Source: Clostridia bacterium (GTDB taxonomy: Bacteria; Bacillota; Clostridia; UBA1212; UBA1255). From it: a stretch of 46,908 bases of DNA. The position numbers and the translations under genes are program-made. Shown here piece after piece: positions 17,701 to 25,994 of the stretch. Position 1 is the first letter of the stretch. Each line of letters opens with the position of its first letter. The notes beneath the pieces are model-generated. The model did no database searches. It was not told where the DNA came from and saw nothing but the letters and a program-made list of their open reading frames with translations. Location of the stretch: NCBI GenBank assembly GCA_017613535.1, contig JAGADO010000106.1, positions 1 through 46,908 of the forward strand, read 5' to 3'.

Positions 17701-17806
17701 CGATCCGACATACCTCGATACAACGGATCCCGTATACATGATCATTTACACAGGAACGTTCAGCCCCGAAAACTATATTGTCATTGACTATATAATACCG
17801 CAATAA
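14762..17806 (+). CDS. Large single-pass surface protein with FN3-like tandem repeats
   Basis: 1014 aa. The first 70 residues are Gln/Glu/Tyr-rich and cytoplasmic, followed by one membrane segment (about 75-97), so about 900 residues face outside. After a first beta domain comes a P/T/E-rich linker (about 183-240), then a series of 80-90 residue beta-sandwich repeats resembling fibronectin-III folds. Two near-identical copies begin at about 411 and 495 (252-bp DNA period, 15992 and 16244), and a more divergent copy starts at 579. The C-terminal 250 residues form a different domain. There is no sortase motif and no catalytic signature. I infer a structural or adhesive surface protein. Confidence 0.75.
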   Translation: MNEEYSVSENNQQSPEFQTYSELNAESNVGEFEQYATEYGYVPKEFQTYENTTPPGKLTRHSSILRDNKNRLGRLLAMLAAIIAPVLLVILLASNSIFVDVRGYTAEPDLLEVKLSLYSSSSDTEFNAVLTDREGNVVREQYIDRSVPLLLFTGLEPGSLYYLEVYADGESRLRLNYILPEYEKEGPETGPTGGPGYETEQPGEPTNAPDVTPSGSTATPEQPTDEPTNEPTDEPTAAPEPVIMLSGEESKFESFTLTLTAENIDTADLRAKINDQDAALTPQADGSTVTLSADGLVPDTEYPFVITDKDGKELYSGSIKTAKRTPAQVTVQLFTSTLTWTDIEFVAVNPDGNKITAKFDGQDFNYTKNGNMMSFVFNGLEVGSAHRIDFYDWNGSLILSYPFTTRAREGASVSVTSQTIGIDSASITFSITNPDNNALSVRYDGTVIESELTASTFDFSRSGLAYGVSHLIEFIDWDGTVIYTHSFAPRARRAASVSVASQTIGIDSASIRFTINNPDSNELSVRYDGTVIKSALTASSYDFSRSGLVSGVTHKIEFLDWDGSVIFTHTFAARSRNPATVSFTNVSAGYNSISVRLSVSNPDGNELELRVNGNRVSADLSSASPSASITGLDPRTSYTITVQDVSCGSTVATTTATTVTSVNWSQDGSGNTTFTLTDAFASLYPNAAITVTDSLGYKVKTTSPSSKKFYVAASDSVYSDSYTVKVTSGGSTVDTVTASLSGKARPVIGMTYETYGPATLEEAKRNGYSWISYPGYKYQLKSGYVEDVYRDDSETPEVIPDNTHWTALIVKNSSGEVFRIAVSGIGIEEECVRLTGTEWISFWALGGNYDDAPAGTYTAALYTADGYTVDEMQDMFYEATEAEDYEKAMPLINAFISSGRRVSKNVSYNVPDDDGYKGDGYTTINSAQIVRDRLLVNATVSYYGDTGLEGFLVFVSASDPTVMLSDPISLGTGSTYGYSIDPTYLDTTDPVYMIIYTGTFSPENYIVIDYIIPQ
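15992..16495 (+). repeat. Tandem 252-bp coding repeat (two copies)
   Basis: Copies at 15992-16243 and 16244-16495 encode 84-residue units starting ASVSV(T/A)SQTIGIDSASI and sharing LSVRYDGTVI, YDFSRSGL and WDG blocks. A third, clearly diverged unit follows from 16496. High nucleotide identity between the first two copies implies recent duplication or gene conversion. Confidence 0.85.
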
Positions 17807-17850
17807 TAAGACGCAATAAAACACGTTATGCAAAGAAAGGATTTTGAAAA

Positions 17851-18888
17851 ATGATTACTTTCAAAGAAAAATCCGAAAAGACCCAGAAAGCGGTCGGAAC
17901 TATTATTACAGTACTGCTGCTCATACTGGCTGCGGCATATTTCGTACTGCTGATCTTCGGCGGGAAGATCTTCGGCGAAGAAAGCCGCCTGTACAGGAGC
18001 ATCAATCTGTTCAGCGGAGCAGGCGACTACATCAAGTGGGTAAGGATACTCAGCTACGCCTTCTTCTTCTTCACGATCGGCTACATCATAAGGGTCATCA
18101 TCAGCTGGATATCGACGTTTATCAAGAAGCGCAAGGCGATCCTGGACCTGCTGGGGTCGTTCATCAAATATCTTTCGGTGATCATATTCGTGTTCGCGAC
18201 GCTGAAGGTCTTCAATGTTGACACGGGCACGCTGCTTGCAGGCATCGGAATATTGTCCCTGATCGTAGGCCTCGGAGCTCAGCCGCTGATCGAAGATATA
18301 ATTTCCGGCTTGTTCATCGTGTTTGAGAACGTGTTTGACGTCGGGGAAATTATTATTGTCGACGGCTTCCGCGGCACCGTGCGCGACATCGGCATCAGGA
18401 CGACGAGATTCGAGGATACGAGCGGTAACTTCAAGATCATGAATAACTCCGATCTGCGCACCGTTATCAACCTCACCGATCATCTCACGCTCGTTCCGTG
18501 CGTCGTGCAGATCGAGTACGGCGAGTCTATCGAGCGCGTCGAGGCGGTCATTAAGGATCACATCGAAGAAGTCGGAAAGGCGATCCCGGATATCGTGGAA
18601 GGCCCGTTCTACAAAGGCGTTTCGGAACTCGGATCGTCCGGCGTGTCGCTCAAGTTCGTGGCGAGGTGCGAGGAGGCCAACAGGTTCCAGGTGGAGAGAG
18701 ATTTGAACAGAGAGTTCAAGCTTCTGTTCGACGCTCACGATATCAATATTCCGTTCACGCAGGTCGTTATTCATCAGCCTACCGTGTTCACTCAGGCGAA
18801 CGAGGCTGACAAGCGCAAGTCCGCGGCATTTGTCGAGGAGCAGCGTGGAAATACTGCTGAAGCGGCGGACAACGACTATCGCGCATAA
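17851..18888 (+). CDS. MscS-family mechanosensitive ion channel
   Basis: 345 aa, ATG at 17851 with an AAAGGA site 10 bp upstream. Three or four membrane segments come first: about 15-35, 63-85, 97-118, and the pore helix from about 125. The pore/beta-domain signature reads GTLLAGIGILSLIVGLGAQPLIEDIISG, then FENVFDVGEIIIVDGFRGTVRDIGIRTT, which is diagnostic for MscS. The C-terminal cytoplasmic vestibule ends with a charged tail (EADKRKSAAFVEEQRGN). MscS channels open on membrane tension and release solutes during hypo-osmotic shock. A strong terminator follows at 18902-18967. Confidence 0.94.
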   Translation: MITFKEKSEKTQKAVGTIITVLLLILAAAYFVLLIFGGKIFGEESRLYRSINLFSGAGDYIKWVRILSYAFFFFTIGYIIRVIISWISTFIKKRKAILDLLGSFIKYLSVIIFVFATLKVFNVDTGTLLAGIGILSLIVGLGAQPLIEDIISGLFIVFENVFDVGEIIIVDGFRGTVRDIGIRTTRFEDTSGNFKIMNNSDLRTVINLTDHLTLVPCVVQIEYGESIERVEAVIKDHIEEVGKAIPDIVEGPFYKGVSELGSSGVSLKFVARCEEANRFQVERDLNREFKLLFDAHDINIPFTQVVIHQPTVFTQANEADKRKSAAFVEEQRGNTAEAADNDYRA

Positions 18889-18901
18889 TTATTAACATCT
18901 T

Positions 18902-18967
18902 AAATTGCCGCGCCTGCGGTGCGTTCCCGAAATGTGCGGGAGCGTGTTGCGAGCAGCGGCAATTTTT
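18902..18967 (+). terminator. Branched rho-independent terminator after mscS-like gene
   Basis: The 10-bp arm AAATTGCCGC (18902-18911) pairs perfectly with GCGGCAATTT (18956-18965), which runs into a short T-tract. Inside the loop CGTTCCCG and CGGGAGCG can form a second stem with one G-U pair. It separates the channel gene from the rhamnosidase gene. Confidence 0.8.
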
Positions 18968-19004
18968 AGGTTAACCGGCTCCGGTGATGCAGGGGGATAT
19001 GGTC

Positions 19005-22000
19005 ATGGGTAAATTATATAAAGCGTTCAGAAAAATGATGTGCCTCGGTCTCTCGGCGGCAATGCTCGGCTCTTGTGCCGGAGGGCTTGCCGGCATCGTC
19101 CCTGCGGCATCCGAGACCGGGTCCGGAGAGATAAAAACAGAGGTGTTTCAGACATCATCGACGTACGATCTGGGCATTGACGCGGACAACGTCAGGCTCG
19201 GCTGGCGCATCGTGACCGAAAAGCGCGGCGTGTACCAGAAAGCATATAACTGTGTTGTCACCGACGAGCGCGGAGCAGTGGCCTGGGACAGCGGCTGGGT
19301 CGAGAGCAGCGTACAGACAGGCATTGTCCCCGGAAACCTGAAACCCGAAACGATATACAAAGCCGCTGTCAGCATCAGGACGAAGGACGGTACGGAATCG
19401 GGCTTCGGAGAATCGCTTGAATTCGAGACCGCTCCCTCAAAGCTTGAGGGCAGCTGGATCGCCACGGACAGATTGCTCCGTTACGAATTTGAGCTTGACC
19501 AGCCGCTTTCGAACGTCGAACGTGCGCGCTGCTACCTGGCGAGCACCGGTATCATAGAGATCCGCCTGAACGGGTCAAAGGTCGGAGATCTGATCTGGGG
19601 GCCGCGTAAATCCGTACCGGATAAAATAGCATATTACAACACTTACGACATCACTTCTATGCTGCTGGAGGGTGCTAACTGTATCGGCGCGTACGTCAGC
19701 GGCAGCACGTATATGAGCCACGATCTGTGCGGAATGCTCAGGATACGCTACAGGGACGGCAGCGTTCAGACGGTGAGCACCGGCAGCGGCTGGAAGGCAT
19801 GCGTGTCATCCGAAATAGTCAGCGAAAATCTGTCCAAGGGCGAAGATATCGATATGCGCAAGAAGACTGACTGGGATACGCCCGGCTACAAGACGAATTC
19901 GAGCTGGAAAAAGGCGGAGACCGTGGCGTTCGAGGCAAAAGACGGGGAGCTTCAGATACCGGGAAATTCCGGCACGTTCACGACGTATCAGACGTTCAAA
20001 GGCAATTACACTATCGAAGCTGAAGTAAAGGTGATACAGGGCGTTGCCGCGATCGAATTCGGAGCGAAGGGCACAGAATCGAACCCGCTTATGTGGCAGG
20101 TGGGAACGGCCGGACTCAGGCTGCACCGCGTGGGATGGACGGATATTGACACACCTTCAGCAAAAGGGCTTGGCGCGAATAAAAAAGTGACGATGCGGAT
20201 CGAGATCGCGGACGGCACGGTCACGACGTTCATTAACGGCACGCAGGTGCACAGCGCGAAATTGCCGCGGAGCCAGACGGACGGAGCACTGGGAATACGC
20301 TCGGCGCTGGACGAAATCGCCGTATACGACCGTATCACGGTGACGCAGGACGGAAAAGTGATCTGGGAAGACAATTTCGACACGGTCGACACGACAAAAT
20401 GGACGTTCCCGGGCAATGCCGAGATGGTGCCTGCACCCGTCGGCACCAAAGTGCTGCGCGAGATCAAACCCGTATCATGCACTAAGCGCGACGGTAAAAA
20501 AACAACGTACATACTCGATTTCGGCGTCAATATGCAGGGCTACGTCAGGCTCACCACGTCCGGGAAAGCCGGGGAAAAATATAAGATAGAATATGCGGAG
20601 ATGCTCGATGAGGAAGGCGATATCTGGGCAAATACGACGGCGCATAAGCCTGTTTCCACGTACACGCTTTCGGGCGGCAATGACGTTTTCGAACCTCGCT
20701 TTTTCTACACCGGCTTCCGCTACATCCGCGTGACACCGCCCGACGGCGAGGCATTCGATCCGAATATTTTCACCGCGTGCTTCACGAGCGACGACGTAGT
20801 GCAGACCGGCTTCTTCGAATCATCTAACGAGCGCCTTAATAAGGTGTTCGAGATGTACAACGTTTCGCAGCGATCCAATATGATGGGTAACTACACCGAT
20901 TGTCCACAGCGCGAGAAGAACGGCTGGACAGGCGACGCCGCCGTAACGAAAGAATCGTGCGCGATGCTCCTTGCCGACTGGGCGACGGCTGAAGCCTACC
21001 TCGAAGCGATGCTGCAGGACGTAAAAAATGACGGGCGGCCGCAGATCGTTGTCCCGATAGCATCCGGCAGCGAAAGCGGCGCTCAGTACGACATAACCTG
21101 GGCCTCCGCCATATTCATTTTCCCGTACGAACTCTACATGCAGACAGGCGATAAATATTATATCGAGCACAGCATCGACACGCTCATCAGAGTGTTCGAG
21201 TACGCTAAAACGTACGAAAAGAGCGGTATCGTCACGCAGAACGTGTACGGAGACTGGGTCGGTTTCGATAACGGCGCCGGGCTGATCGACCGCGGCTTCC
21301 TTTCCGCCTCCTGCTACTATTACTGCGGAATGCTGCTTGAGGAAATGATGGATATAATCGGCCGCGACAGTTCGGCGCACAGAGCGCATATGGAAGAAGT
21401 GTACGATGCCATCCAGCTGCGCTATTTCTGCTCCGACTATTACGCTGCCGTAAACCAGACGAACAATGCAATGGCGCTCGATTTCGGACTTGTGCCGTCG
21501 AGGTACGAAGAAACGATTCTCAATACGATAAAAAAGGTCTGCGAGGACAAGGGTCGCGTCCTGGGCACGGGCGTGCTTGGCACGAAGTCGCTGTACGACG
21601 CGCTCAGTGAGGCCAACGAGCACAAGCTTTTGCTGGATATGACGATCGCGAGCGAGAAATGCTCGTTCGGTTTCATGATCGACAACGGCGCCACGTCTCT
21701 CTGGGAGTACTGGGATACCCCGGGCAATAACTTTAACTCTAACGCCGGCGAGTTTCTTGCGTATTTTGATTCACTTAACCACGTCATGCTGGGCGGCGGT
21801 CCTGCGTGCTGGATGTTCCAGGGTCTCGGCGGAATCCGTGCGAAAGAAGCGGGGTACAGTTACCTGGAATACCGGCCCGGCCTCGAGAGCGGCCTTAAAT
21901 ACGTGAATTCATCGATCGATTCGATCATCGGAAAATGCGTTTCCGACTGGAACTACAGCGGCGGAAAACTCACGTGGAACATTCAGATCCCGGCCAATTC

Positions 22001-22307
22001 TACCGCCACGGTCATAATACCGGTTTCCACCGCTAAGAGCATACGCGAATCAGGCAAAGATATTTTCAAAAAGAACGGCGACGGCATCGAGTTTAATTAC
22101 GTTGACGGCGACGGCAATTTTGTCTATACGTTCAGCGGCGGCACTTACATGCTCGAAGTGAGCAACACGCCTTACACTGACGTCGGTCCGGACAATACTT
22201 CCGGCAGGGCGCTGAAGATCGCGCTTTGCATTACGGCTGGTGCGGCAGTCTGCGCGGCAGCCGCTTCAGCAGCTATTGTGGTTAAAAACAAGAAAAAGCA
22301 TAAATGA
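19005..22307 (+). CDS. GH78 alpha-L-rhamnosidase, membrane-anchored, with inserted jelly-roll domain
   Basis: 1100 aa. ATG 19005 is chosen because the AGGGGG site at 18991-18996 is 8 bp upstream. A hydrophobic signal sequence opens the protein. Then come an FN3-like domain, the rhamnosidase N-domain (IEIRLNGSKVGDL), a concanavalin/DUF1080-like insert (about 313-461; GTFTTYQTF to WEDNFDT), the beta-domain with YILDFGVNMQGY, and the (alpha/alpha)6 barrel from about 599 with the GH78 signature NYTDCPQREKNGWTGDA near 630. It ends in a membrane helix plus KNKKKHK, so it is tethered at the surface without sortase. GH78 enzymes remove terminal alpha-L-rhamnose from plant glycans or glycosides. Confidence 0.9.
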   Translation: MGKLYKAFRKMMCLGLSAAMLGSCAGGLAGIVPAASETGSGEIKTEVFQTSSTYDLGIDADNVRLGWRIVTEKRGVYQKAYNCVVTDERGAVAWDSGWVESSVQTGIVPGNLKPETIYKAAVSIRTKDGTESGFGESLEFETAPSKLEGSWIATDRLLRYEFELDQPLSNVERARCYLASTGIIEIRLNGSKVGDLIWGPRKSVPDKIAYYNTYDITSMLLEGANCIGAYVSGSTYMSHDLCGMLRIRYRDGSVQTVSTGSGWKACVSSEIVSENLSKGEDIDMRKKTDWDTPGYKTNSSWKKAETVAFEAKDGELQIPGNSGTFTTYQTFKGNYTIEAEVKVIQGVAAIEFGAKGTESNPLMWQVGTAGLRLHRVGWTDIDTPSAKGLGANKKVTMRIEIADGTVTTFINGTQVHSAKLPRSQTDGALGIRSALDEIAVYDRITVTQDGKVIWEDNFDTVDTTKWTFPGNAEMVPAPVGTKVLREIKPVSCTKRDGKKTTYILDFGVNMQGYVRLTTSGKAGEKYKIEYAEMLDEEGDIWANTTAHKPVSTYTLSGGNDVFEPRFFYTGFRYIRVTPPDGEAFDPNIFTACFTSDDVVQTGFFESSNERLNKVFEMYNVSQRSNMMGNYTDCPQREKNGWTGDAAVTKESCAMLLADWATAEAYLEAMLQDVKNDGRPQIVVPIASGSESGAQYDITWASAIFIFPYELYMQTGDKYYIEHSIDTLIRVFEYAKTYEKSGIVTQNVYGDWVGFDNGAGLIDRGFLSASCYYYCGMLLEEMMDIIGRDSSAHRAHMEEVYDAIQLRYFCSDYYAAVNQTNNAMALDFGLVPSRYEETILNTIKKVCEDKGRVLGTGVLGTKSLYDALSEANEHKLLLDMTIASEKCSFGFMIDNGATSLWEYWDTPGNNFNSNAGEFLAYFDSLNHVMLGGGPACWMFQGLGGIRAKEAGYSYLEYRPGLESGLKYVNSSIDSIIGKCVSDWNYSGGKLTWNIQIPANSTATVIIPVSTAKSIRESGKDIFKKNGDGIEFNYVDGDGNFVYTFSGGTYMLEVSNTPYTDVGPDNTSGRALKIALCITAGAAVCAAAASAAIVVKNKKKHK

Positions 22308-22359
22308 GGTATTCTCCTGATATCTCGCACTAAAACAGCAGAATTTATTTAATTTATTG

Positions 22360-22428
22360 CGAATATTGCTTCAAAATGATGCAATTTGCAATATCGTGTT
22401 GAATTTATGTTAAAAAATGTGATACAAT
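22360..22428 (+). promoter_or_regulatory. Promoter with upstream inverted repeat for the discoidin-domain surface protein
   Basis: TTGAAT (22399-22404) and TACAAT (22423-22428) are 18 bp apart, 52 bp upstream of the ATG at 22481. Immediately upstream CGAATATTGC (22360-22369) is nearly complementary to GCAATATCG (22388-22396), a possible operator. The region 22308-22480 is AT-rich with no other feature seen. Confidence 0.6.
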
Positions 22429-22480
22429 ACAATAGTCTACTGCGGATTTTTTCCGAAACAGAGAATAAGGAGGAAAAAAC

Positions 22481-24865
22481 ATGAAGAAATTGTTACTTAT
22501 TGTAATCGCTGCAGCACTTGCAATATCGCTCTTTGCGATAGCCACTTCTGCTGAAGAATCTTCGATCGAGCACACGAACATTGACTTCGTATGCATCGTT
22601 GACTCAAACGGCGCGATCATTGAAAACGCAGGCAAGGGCGCCGATCTCGGTAACCTCAAGGTTCAGACAGATGCCGGCGCTGCGTACCTCTGGCTTATCG
22701 GCTGGCATTACCCCACGAAAGAACCCGTTGACTTCGGTTATCAGATCGATGACGGCGAGATCGTATACGGCGGAATGAACTGCACCTACAACGAAGGCAC
22801 CTCCGGTGTTATTGCATCCTGGAGCGAAGAATGGGCACTCCATGCCGACTGGGTCAGAACGTTCAACGGTTACGTACCCATGCCGGCCGGCGCACATGAA
22901 GTCAAGCTTTACGTGAAGTACACCGACGGAAATACCAAGGTCATTTATAAGACCAAGTATTCCACCGATGACAGCAACATCGCTCTTGGCAAACCCGCGT
23001 TCGTTGACCTCTACAATGTCGGTTCATACGGTTTACCTTACTGGGATCCCTCGTTCCTGACCGACGGCACGAAATGGCTCTTCAACGCAGACCTTGCCAA
23101 CCCCGTTCCGCTGGGCTGGTACGGCGCATATGCTGCAAATGCTTCCGCTAAATTCTATATCGACCTTCAGGGCGTATATGACCTTTCAAGTGTGAATATT
23201 CACGCTATGGGTTTTGATAACGCCTCTATTCCGAACGCATTCACGGTATACGGATCGACAGACGGCGTTAACTGGGAGACCATCGGTAAGATCGAAGGCG
23301 TGACCGGAGCAGTTGACTCCGCAGACCCGATCGTATTCACCACGAACAAGCGTGCCCGCTTCATTATGGTCAATGTTGACACGTTCAACACTACCGCATC
23401 CGGCGCGGTTATTGGTCTGGGCGAGATCGAGGCTTACGGTACGTTCGTTGAAGCTTCTTCCTTCAAGGCTCCGTACACGATCCACTATTCGACATATGAA
23501 GGCACCGTGAGCGGCGATACCGGAGGACTGTGCGGCTGGACCGGATTCACTACCGGCACGCTTACATATTCGTTCGAATTCAATACCGACGTTTCGTTCT
23601 ACAAAGTCGGATTCCCGGCATTCTGGGCTTATCCCGGAACTCCTCTTCAGATCGACTTCACCAAGGACGGAGAAGTCGTTCTCACCCGCAACCATACGAC
23701 TCTTGGAGACGGCGGATTTGCGCTTCCTCTCGGCGAGACTCTTCCTGCCGGACAATACGTCTGCAAGATAACTATTCTGGACAATACTCTCGGATCTGCT
23801 GAGGCAGGATATCCCGAAGGAGCATATCAGGACTACATCGTTGTAGGTTATGCTGACAACGGCCTGCTTGGTACCGATTATGTTGTCGCCGATCGCGGCC
23901 AGCCCGCTATCGACATCTACTCGACAGAGGAGAACAGCCAGGGCTTCATCAAGCGTGCATACAAGCAGCATGTGAATATCGACGTTGTCCGTCTCGACGG
24001 TGCCGATCAGGAAAATGCAGATAACTCTCACATCATTGTTGACGAAAACAGCAAAGAGATCCTTGTCCACGGCTGGCTCGCTGCTAACTTCCCGGTCGAA
24101 AAGTACGGATATAAGATCGACGGCGGCGAAGCTGTTTACGATGACAGCTTTATGGTGACCGATTACGGTACGGCCGATAATCCAAATATGGACTACTTCG
24201 CTATTATGGAAGCAGCTAAGAATAAGTTCGGACCTGCCGGAAACGGATACCGTGCGAATGTTAAGGTCCCCGTGACCGCAGGCAAGCACACTGTTGAGAT
24301 CGTTGCTTACGTTAACGGTGCTGACAGACACATCCGTACGTTCTCTTACGGAACCGAAGCCGCTACAGCGTTCGTGGAATATTACTCCCGCGACCAGATC
24401 ACTCTTGACGGCGTTGACAAAGCTAAATTCGGCGGAAACGACGAAGTGACCAACATCGATGAGAACCTCTTCGATTCGATCGGCAAAAAGCTGCGCATCT
24501 GGGGCTGGTACGGAAACAATAAGGGCCTCGATAAGTACGGCGTTAAGGTCGACGGCGGCGAGATCGTTTATTTCGACAGATACGAAGCTGAAGATATCGT
24601 TAACCACATCAAGACGAACCTGATCAAGGACGACGACGTTTACGCATCCCGCTTCGAGATCTTCGTTGACATCACCGGCGGCGAGCATACCGTAGAGGTC
24701 TTTGCGATCGCTAACGGCGAAGAGCGCCTGCTCTGGACGGTCAACTACAATGCGATCGGCGATTCCATCCCCGAGACCGGCGATGCATCTGTCGTACTGT
24801 TCGCAGTGATCGCAGTGCTGGCAATGGGTGCCGCAGTTGTTTTCGTGAAGAAAAAGTCTTTCTGA
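22481..24865 (+). CDS. Sortase-type surface protein with F5/8C (discoidin) domain and three GY-IDGGE repeats
   Basis: 794 aa, ATG at 22481 behind a near-perfect AAGGAGG site, suggesting high expression. A signal peptide spans about 1-24. Three related domains contain a W-x-W/GW strand followed by Y-G(Y/V)-K-(I/V)-DGGE-x-VY (about 26-160, 495-630 and 638-755). Between the first two lies an F5/8 type C/CBM32-like domain (about 166-318; LTDG..W, then FTVYGSTDGVNWETIG) and a beta-rich region. The end is IPETG (about 762-766), a hydrophobic helix and KKKSF, which has the layout of a sortase sorting signal. I infer a wall-attached glycan-binding protein with no visible catalytic site. A strong terminator follows. 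Confidence 0.82.
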   Translation: MKKLLLIVIAAALAISLFAIATSAEESSIEHTNIDFVCIVDSNGAIIENAGKGADLGNLKVQTDAGAAYLWLIGWHYPTKEPVDFGYQIDDGEIVYGGMNCTYNEGTSGVIASWSEEWALHADWVRTFNGYVPMPAGAHEVKLYVKYTDGNTKVIYKTKYSTDDSNIALGKPAFVDLYNVGSYGLPYWDPSFLTDGTKWLFNADLANPVPLGWYGAYAANASAKFYIDLQGVYDLSSVNIHAMGFDNASIPNAFTVYGSTDGVNWETIGKIEGVTGAVDSADPIVFTTNKRARFIMVNVDTFNTTASGAVIGLGEIEAYGTFVEASSFKAPYTIHYSTYEGTVSGDTGGLCGWTGFTTGTLTYSFEFNTDVSFYKVGFPAFWAYPGTPLQIDFTKDGEVVLTRNHTTLGDGGFALPLGETLPAGQYVCKITILDNTLGSAEAGYPEGAYQDYIVVGYADNGLLGTDYVVADRGQPAIDIYSTEENSQGFIKRAYKQHVNIDVVRLDGADQENADNSHIIVDENSKEILVHGWLAANFPVEKYGYKIDGGEAVYDDSFMVTDYGTADNPNMDYFAIMEAAKNKFGPAGNGYRANVKVPVTAGKHTVEIVAYVNGADRHIRTFSYGTEAATAFVEYYSRDQITLDGVDKAKFGGNDEVTNIDENLFDSIGKKLRIWGWYGNNKGLDKYGVKVDGGEIVYFDRYEAEDIVNHIKTNLIKDDDVYASRFEIFVDITGGEHTVEVFAIANGEERLLWTVNYNAIGDSIPETGDASVVLFAVIAVLAMGAAVVFVKKKSF

Positions 24866-24923
24866 TAACGGCTGAGCTGAAATCAAATTAAAGGTCAAAA
24901 GGGACTAAAAAAGCCCTGTTTAA

Positions 24924-24970
24924 GACCGGCAATCATTCGCTACCCGGCGAAAGATTGCCGGTCTCTTCAT
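24924..24970 (+). terminator. Rho-independent terminator
   Basis: GACCGGCAATC (24924-24934) pairs perfectly with GATTGCCGGTC (24953-24963) around an 18-nt loop, followed by the T-rich TCTTCATTTATT. It ends the transcript of the surface protein. Confidence 0.85.
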
Positions 24971-24973
24971 TTA

Positions 24974-25002
24974 TTGCATTGCGCGCGTATTAATGGTATT
25001 AT
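24974..25002 (+). promoter_or_regulatory. Sigma-A promoter for the PNPOx-like gene
   Basis: TTGCAT (24974-24979) and TATTAT (24997-25002) have a 17-bp spacer and lie just after the terminator, 54 bp upstream of ATG 25056. It probably drives the run of genes to about 27908. Confidence 0.6.
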
Positions 25003-25055
25003 ACGAACGATCGGCGGCAGGGAATAATTGCCGCAAAAGAAGGAGGATCCGGAAT

Positions 25056-25463
25056 ATGAATAACGAAGGAATCAGTAAAGTATTTGAATTTCTGAACGAA
25101 GCAGGGACGTACTACCTTGCCACCGCAGAAGGCGACCAGCCGCGCGTGAGACCGTTCGGAACAGTTCTTTTTTACGACGGAAAACTCTACATTCAGACCG
25201 GAAAGATCAAGCCCGTATCGAAACAGCTTGCGGCGAATCCGAAGGCCGAGATCTGCGCGTTCATGAAAGGCGCGTGGATAAGGGTAAGCGGAGAGCTTGT
25301 GAACGACGATGACCGCGCGGTGAAAATCGCGATGCTCGACAAATATCCTGAGCTTAAGGGAATGTACAGCGCGGATGACGATAATACCCAGGTGCTGTAT
25401 TTTAAAAACGCAACGGCAGTATTCAGCGCATTCGGATCGAAGCCTGAGACGGTCACGTTCTAA
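25056..25463 (+). CDS. Pyridoxamine 5'-phosphate oxidase-like flavin-binding protein
   Basis: 135 aa. The start is placed at ATG 25056, after a strong GGAGG site; an upstream in-frame extension crosses the promoter. The sequence is a single split-barrel domain: FLNEAGTYYLATAEGDQPRVRPFGTV, then LYIQTGKIKPVSKQLAANPKAEICAF and WIRVSGELV. These match the small PNPOx-like/general stress group that binds FMN or F420. The substrate is unknown; family members often reduce small molecules. It is cytoplasmic. The GNAT gene follows 19 bp after the stop. Confidence 0.88.
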   Translation: MNNEGISKVFEFLNEAGTYYLATAEGDQPRVRPFGTVLFYDGKLYIQTGKIKPVSKQLAANPKAEICAFMKGAWIRVSGELVNDDDRAVKIAMLDKYPELKGMYSADDDNTQVLYFKNATAVFSAFGSKPETVTF

Positions 25464-25482
25464 GCTGCAGACAGAGCTGTCA

Positions 25483-25971
25483 ATGATCATCAGGATAGCG
25501 ACCGCAGCTGATCTTCAGCGCATAATGGAAATATACGGCATCGCTCAGGAGTTTATGATCCGGTCAGGAAACCCGGGTCAATGGGCGCGTTCCTACCCGC
25601 CGCGCGAACTGATCGGGGACGATATACGGCGCGGAATATGTCACGTTATTTGCGACAACGGCATTATCCGCGGCGTGTTTGCGCTGCTTACCGAGCCCGA
25701 ACCGACCTACAGCCGCATCGAGGGCGGTCAATGGCTTAATGACGGCCCATACGTCACCATCCACCGAGTTGCGAGCGACGGTCAGGCGCACGGCATATTC
25801 ACCTGTGCCGCGGACTATTGCAAACAGATCAGCAAAAACGTACGCGTTGATACGCACGAAAAGAACCTCCCGATGCAGCACCAGATAGAGAAAAATGGCT
25901 TCAAACGCTGCGGGATCGTTTATGTGCGTGACGGGACGCCTCGTATCGCGTACCATTGGACGGAGCAGTAA
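25483..25971 (+). CDS. GNAT-family N-acetyltransferase
   Basis: 162 aa, ATG at 25483; the longer upstream frame overlaps the preceding gene and has no ribosome site. The N-terminus IIRIATAADLQRIMEIYG is GNAT-like. The middle (IIRGVFALLTEPEPTYSRIEGGQW) and IHRVASDGQAHGIFTCAADYCKQ form the central strands and the acetyl-CoA loop, although the usual Q/RxxGxG/A is degenerate here (SDGQAHGIF). HEKNLPMQHQIEKNGFKRCGIVYV is the C-terminal helix-strand pair. Substrate unknown. The next start lies 23 bp downstream. Confidence 0.85.
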   Translation: MIIRIATAADLQRIMEIYGIAQEFMIRSGNPGQWARSYPPRELIGDDIRRGICHVICDNGIIRGVFALLTEPEPTYSRIEGGQWLNDGPYVTIHRVASDGQAHGIFTCAADYCKQISKNVRVDTHEKNLPMQHQIEKNGFKRCGIVYVRDGTPRIAYHWTEQ

Positions 25972-25994
25972 ATTTACTGCGGAGAAAAACAGAA

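Noticed and set aside
18902-18967. Riboswitch or small RNA upstream of the rhamnosidase
   Set aside because: The structure is a perfect stem with T-tract directly after the channel gene, with no aptamer-like conserved blocks; a terminator explains it.
23186-24898. Long - strand ORF of 570 codons
   Set aside because: Antisense shadow of the discoidin-domain gene, produced by its codon bias; no recognisable protein.
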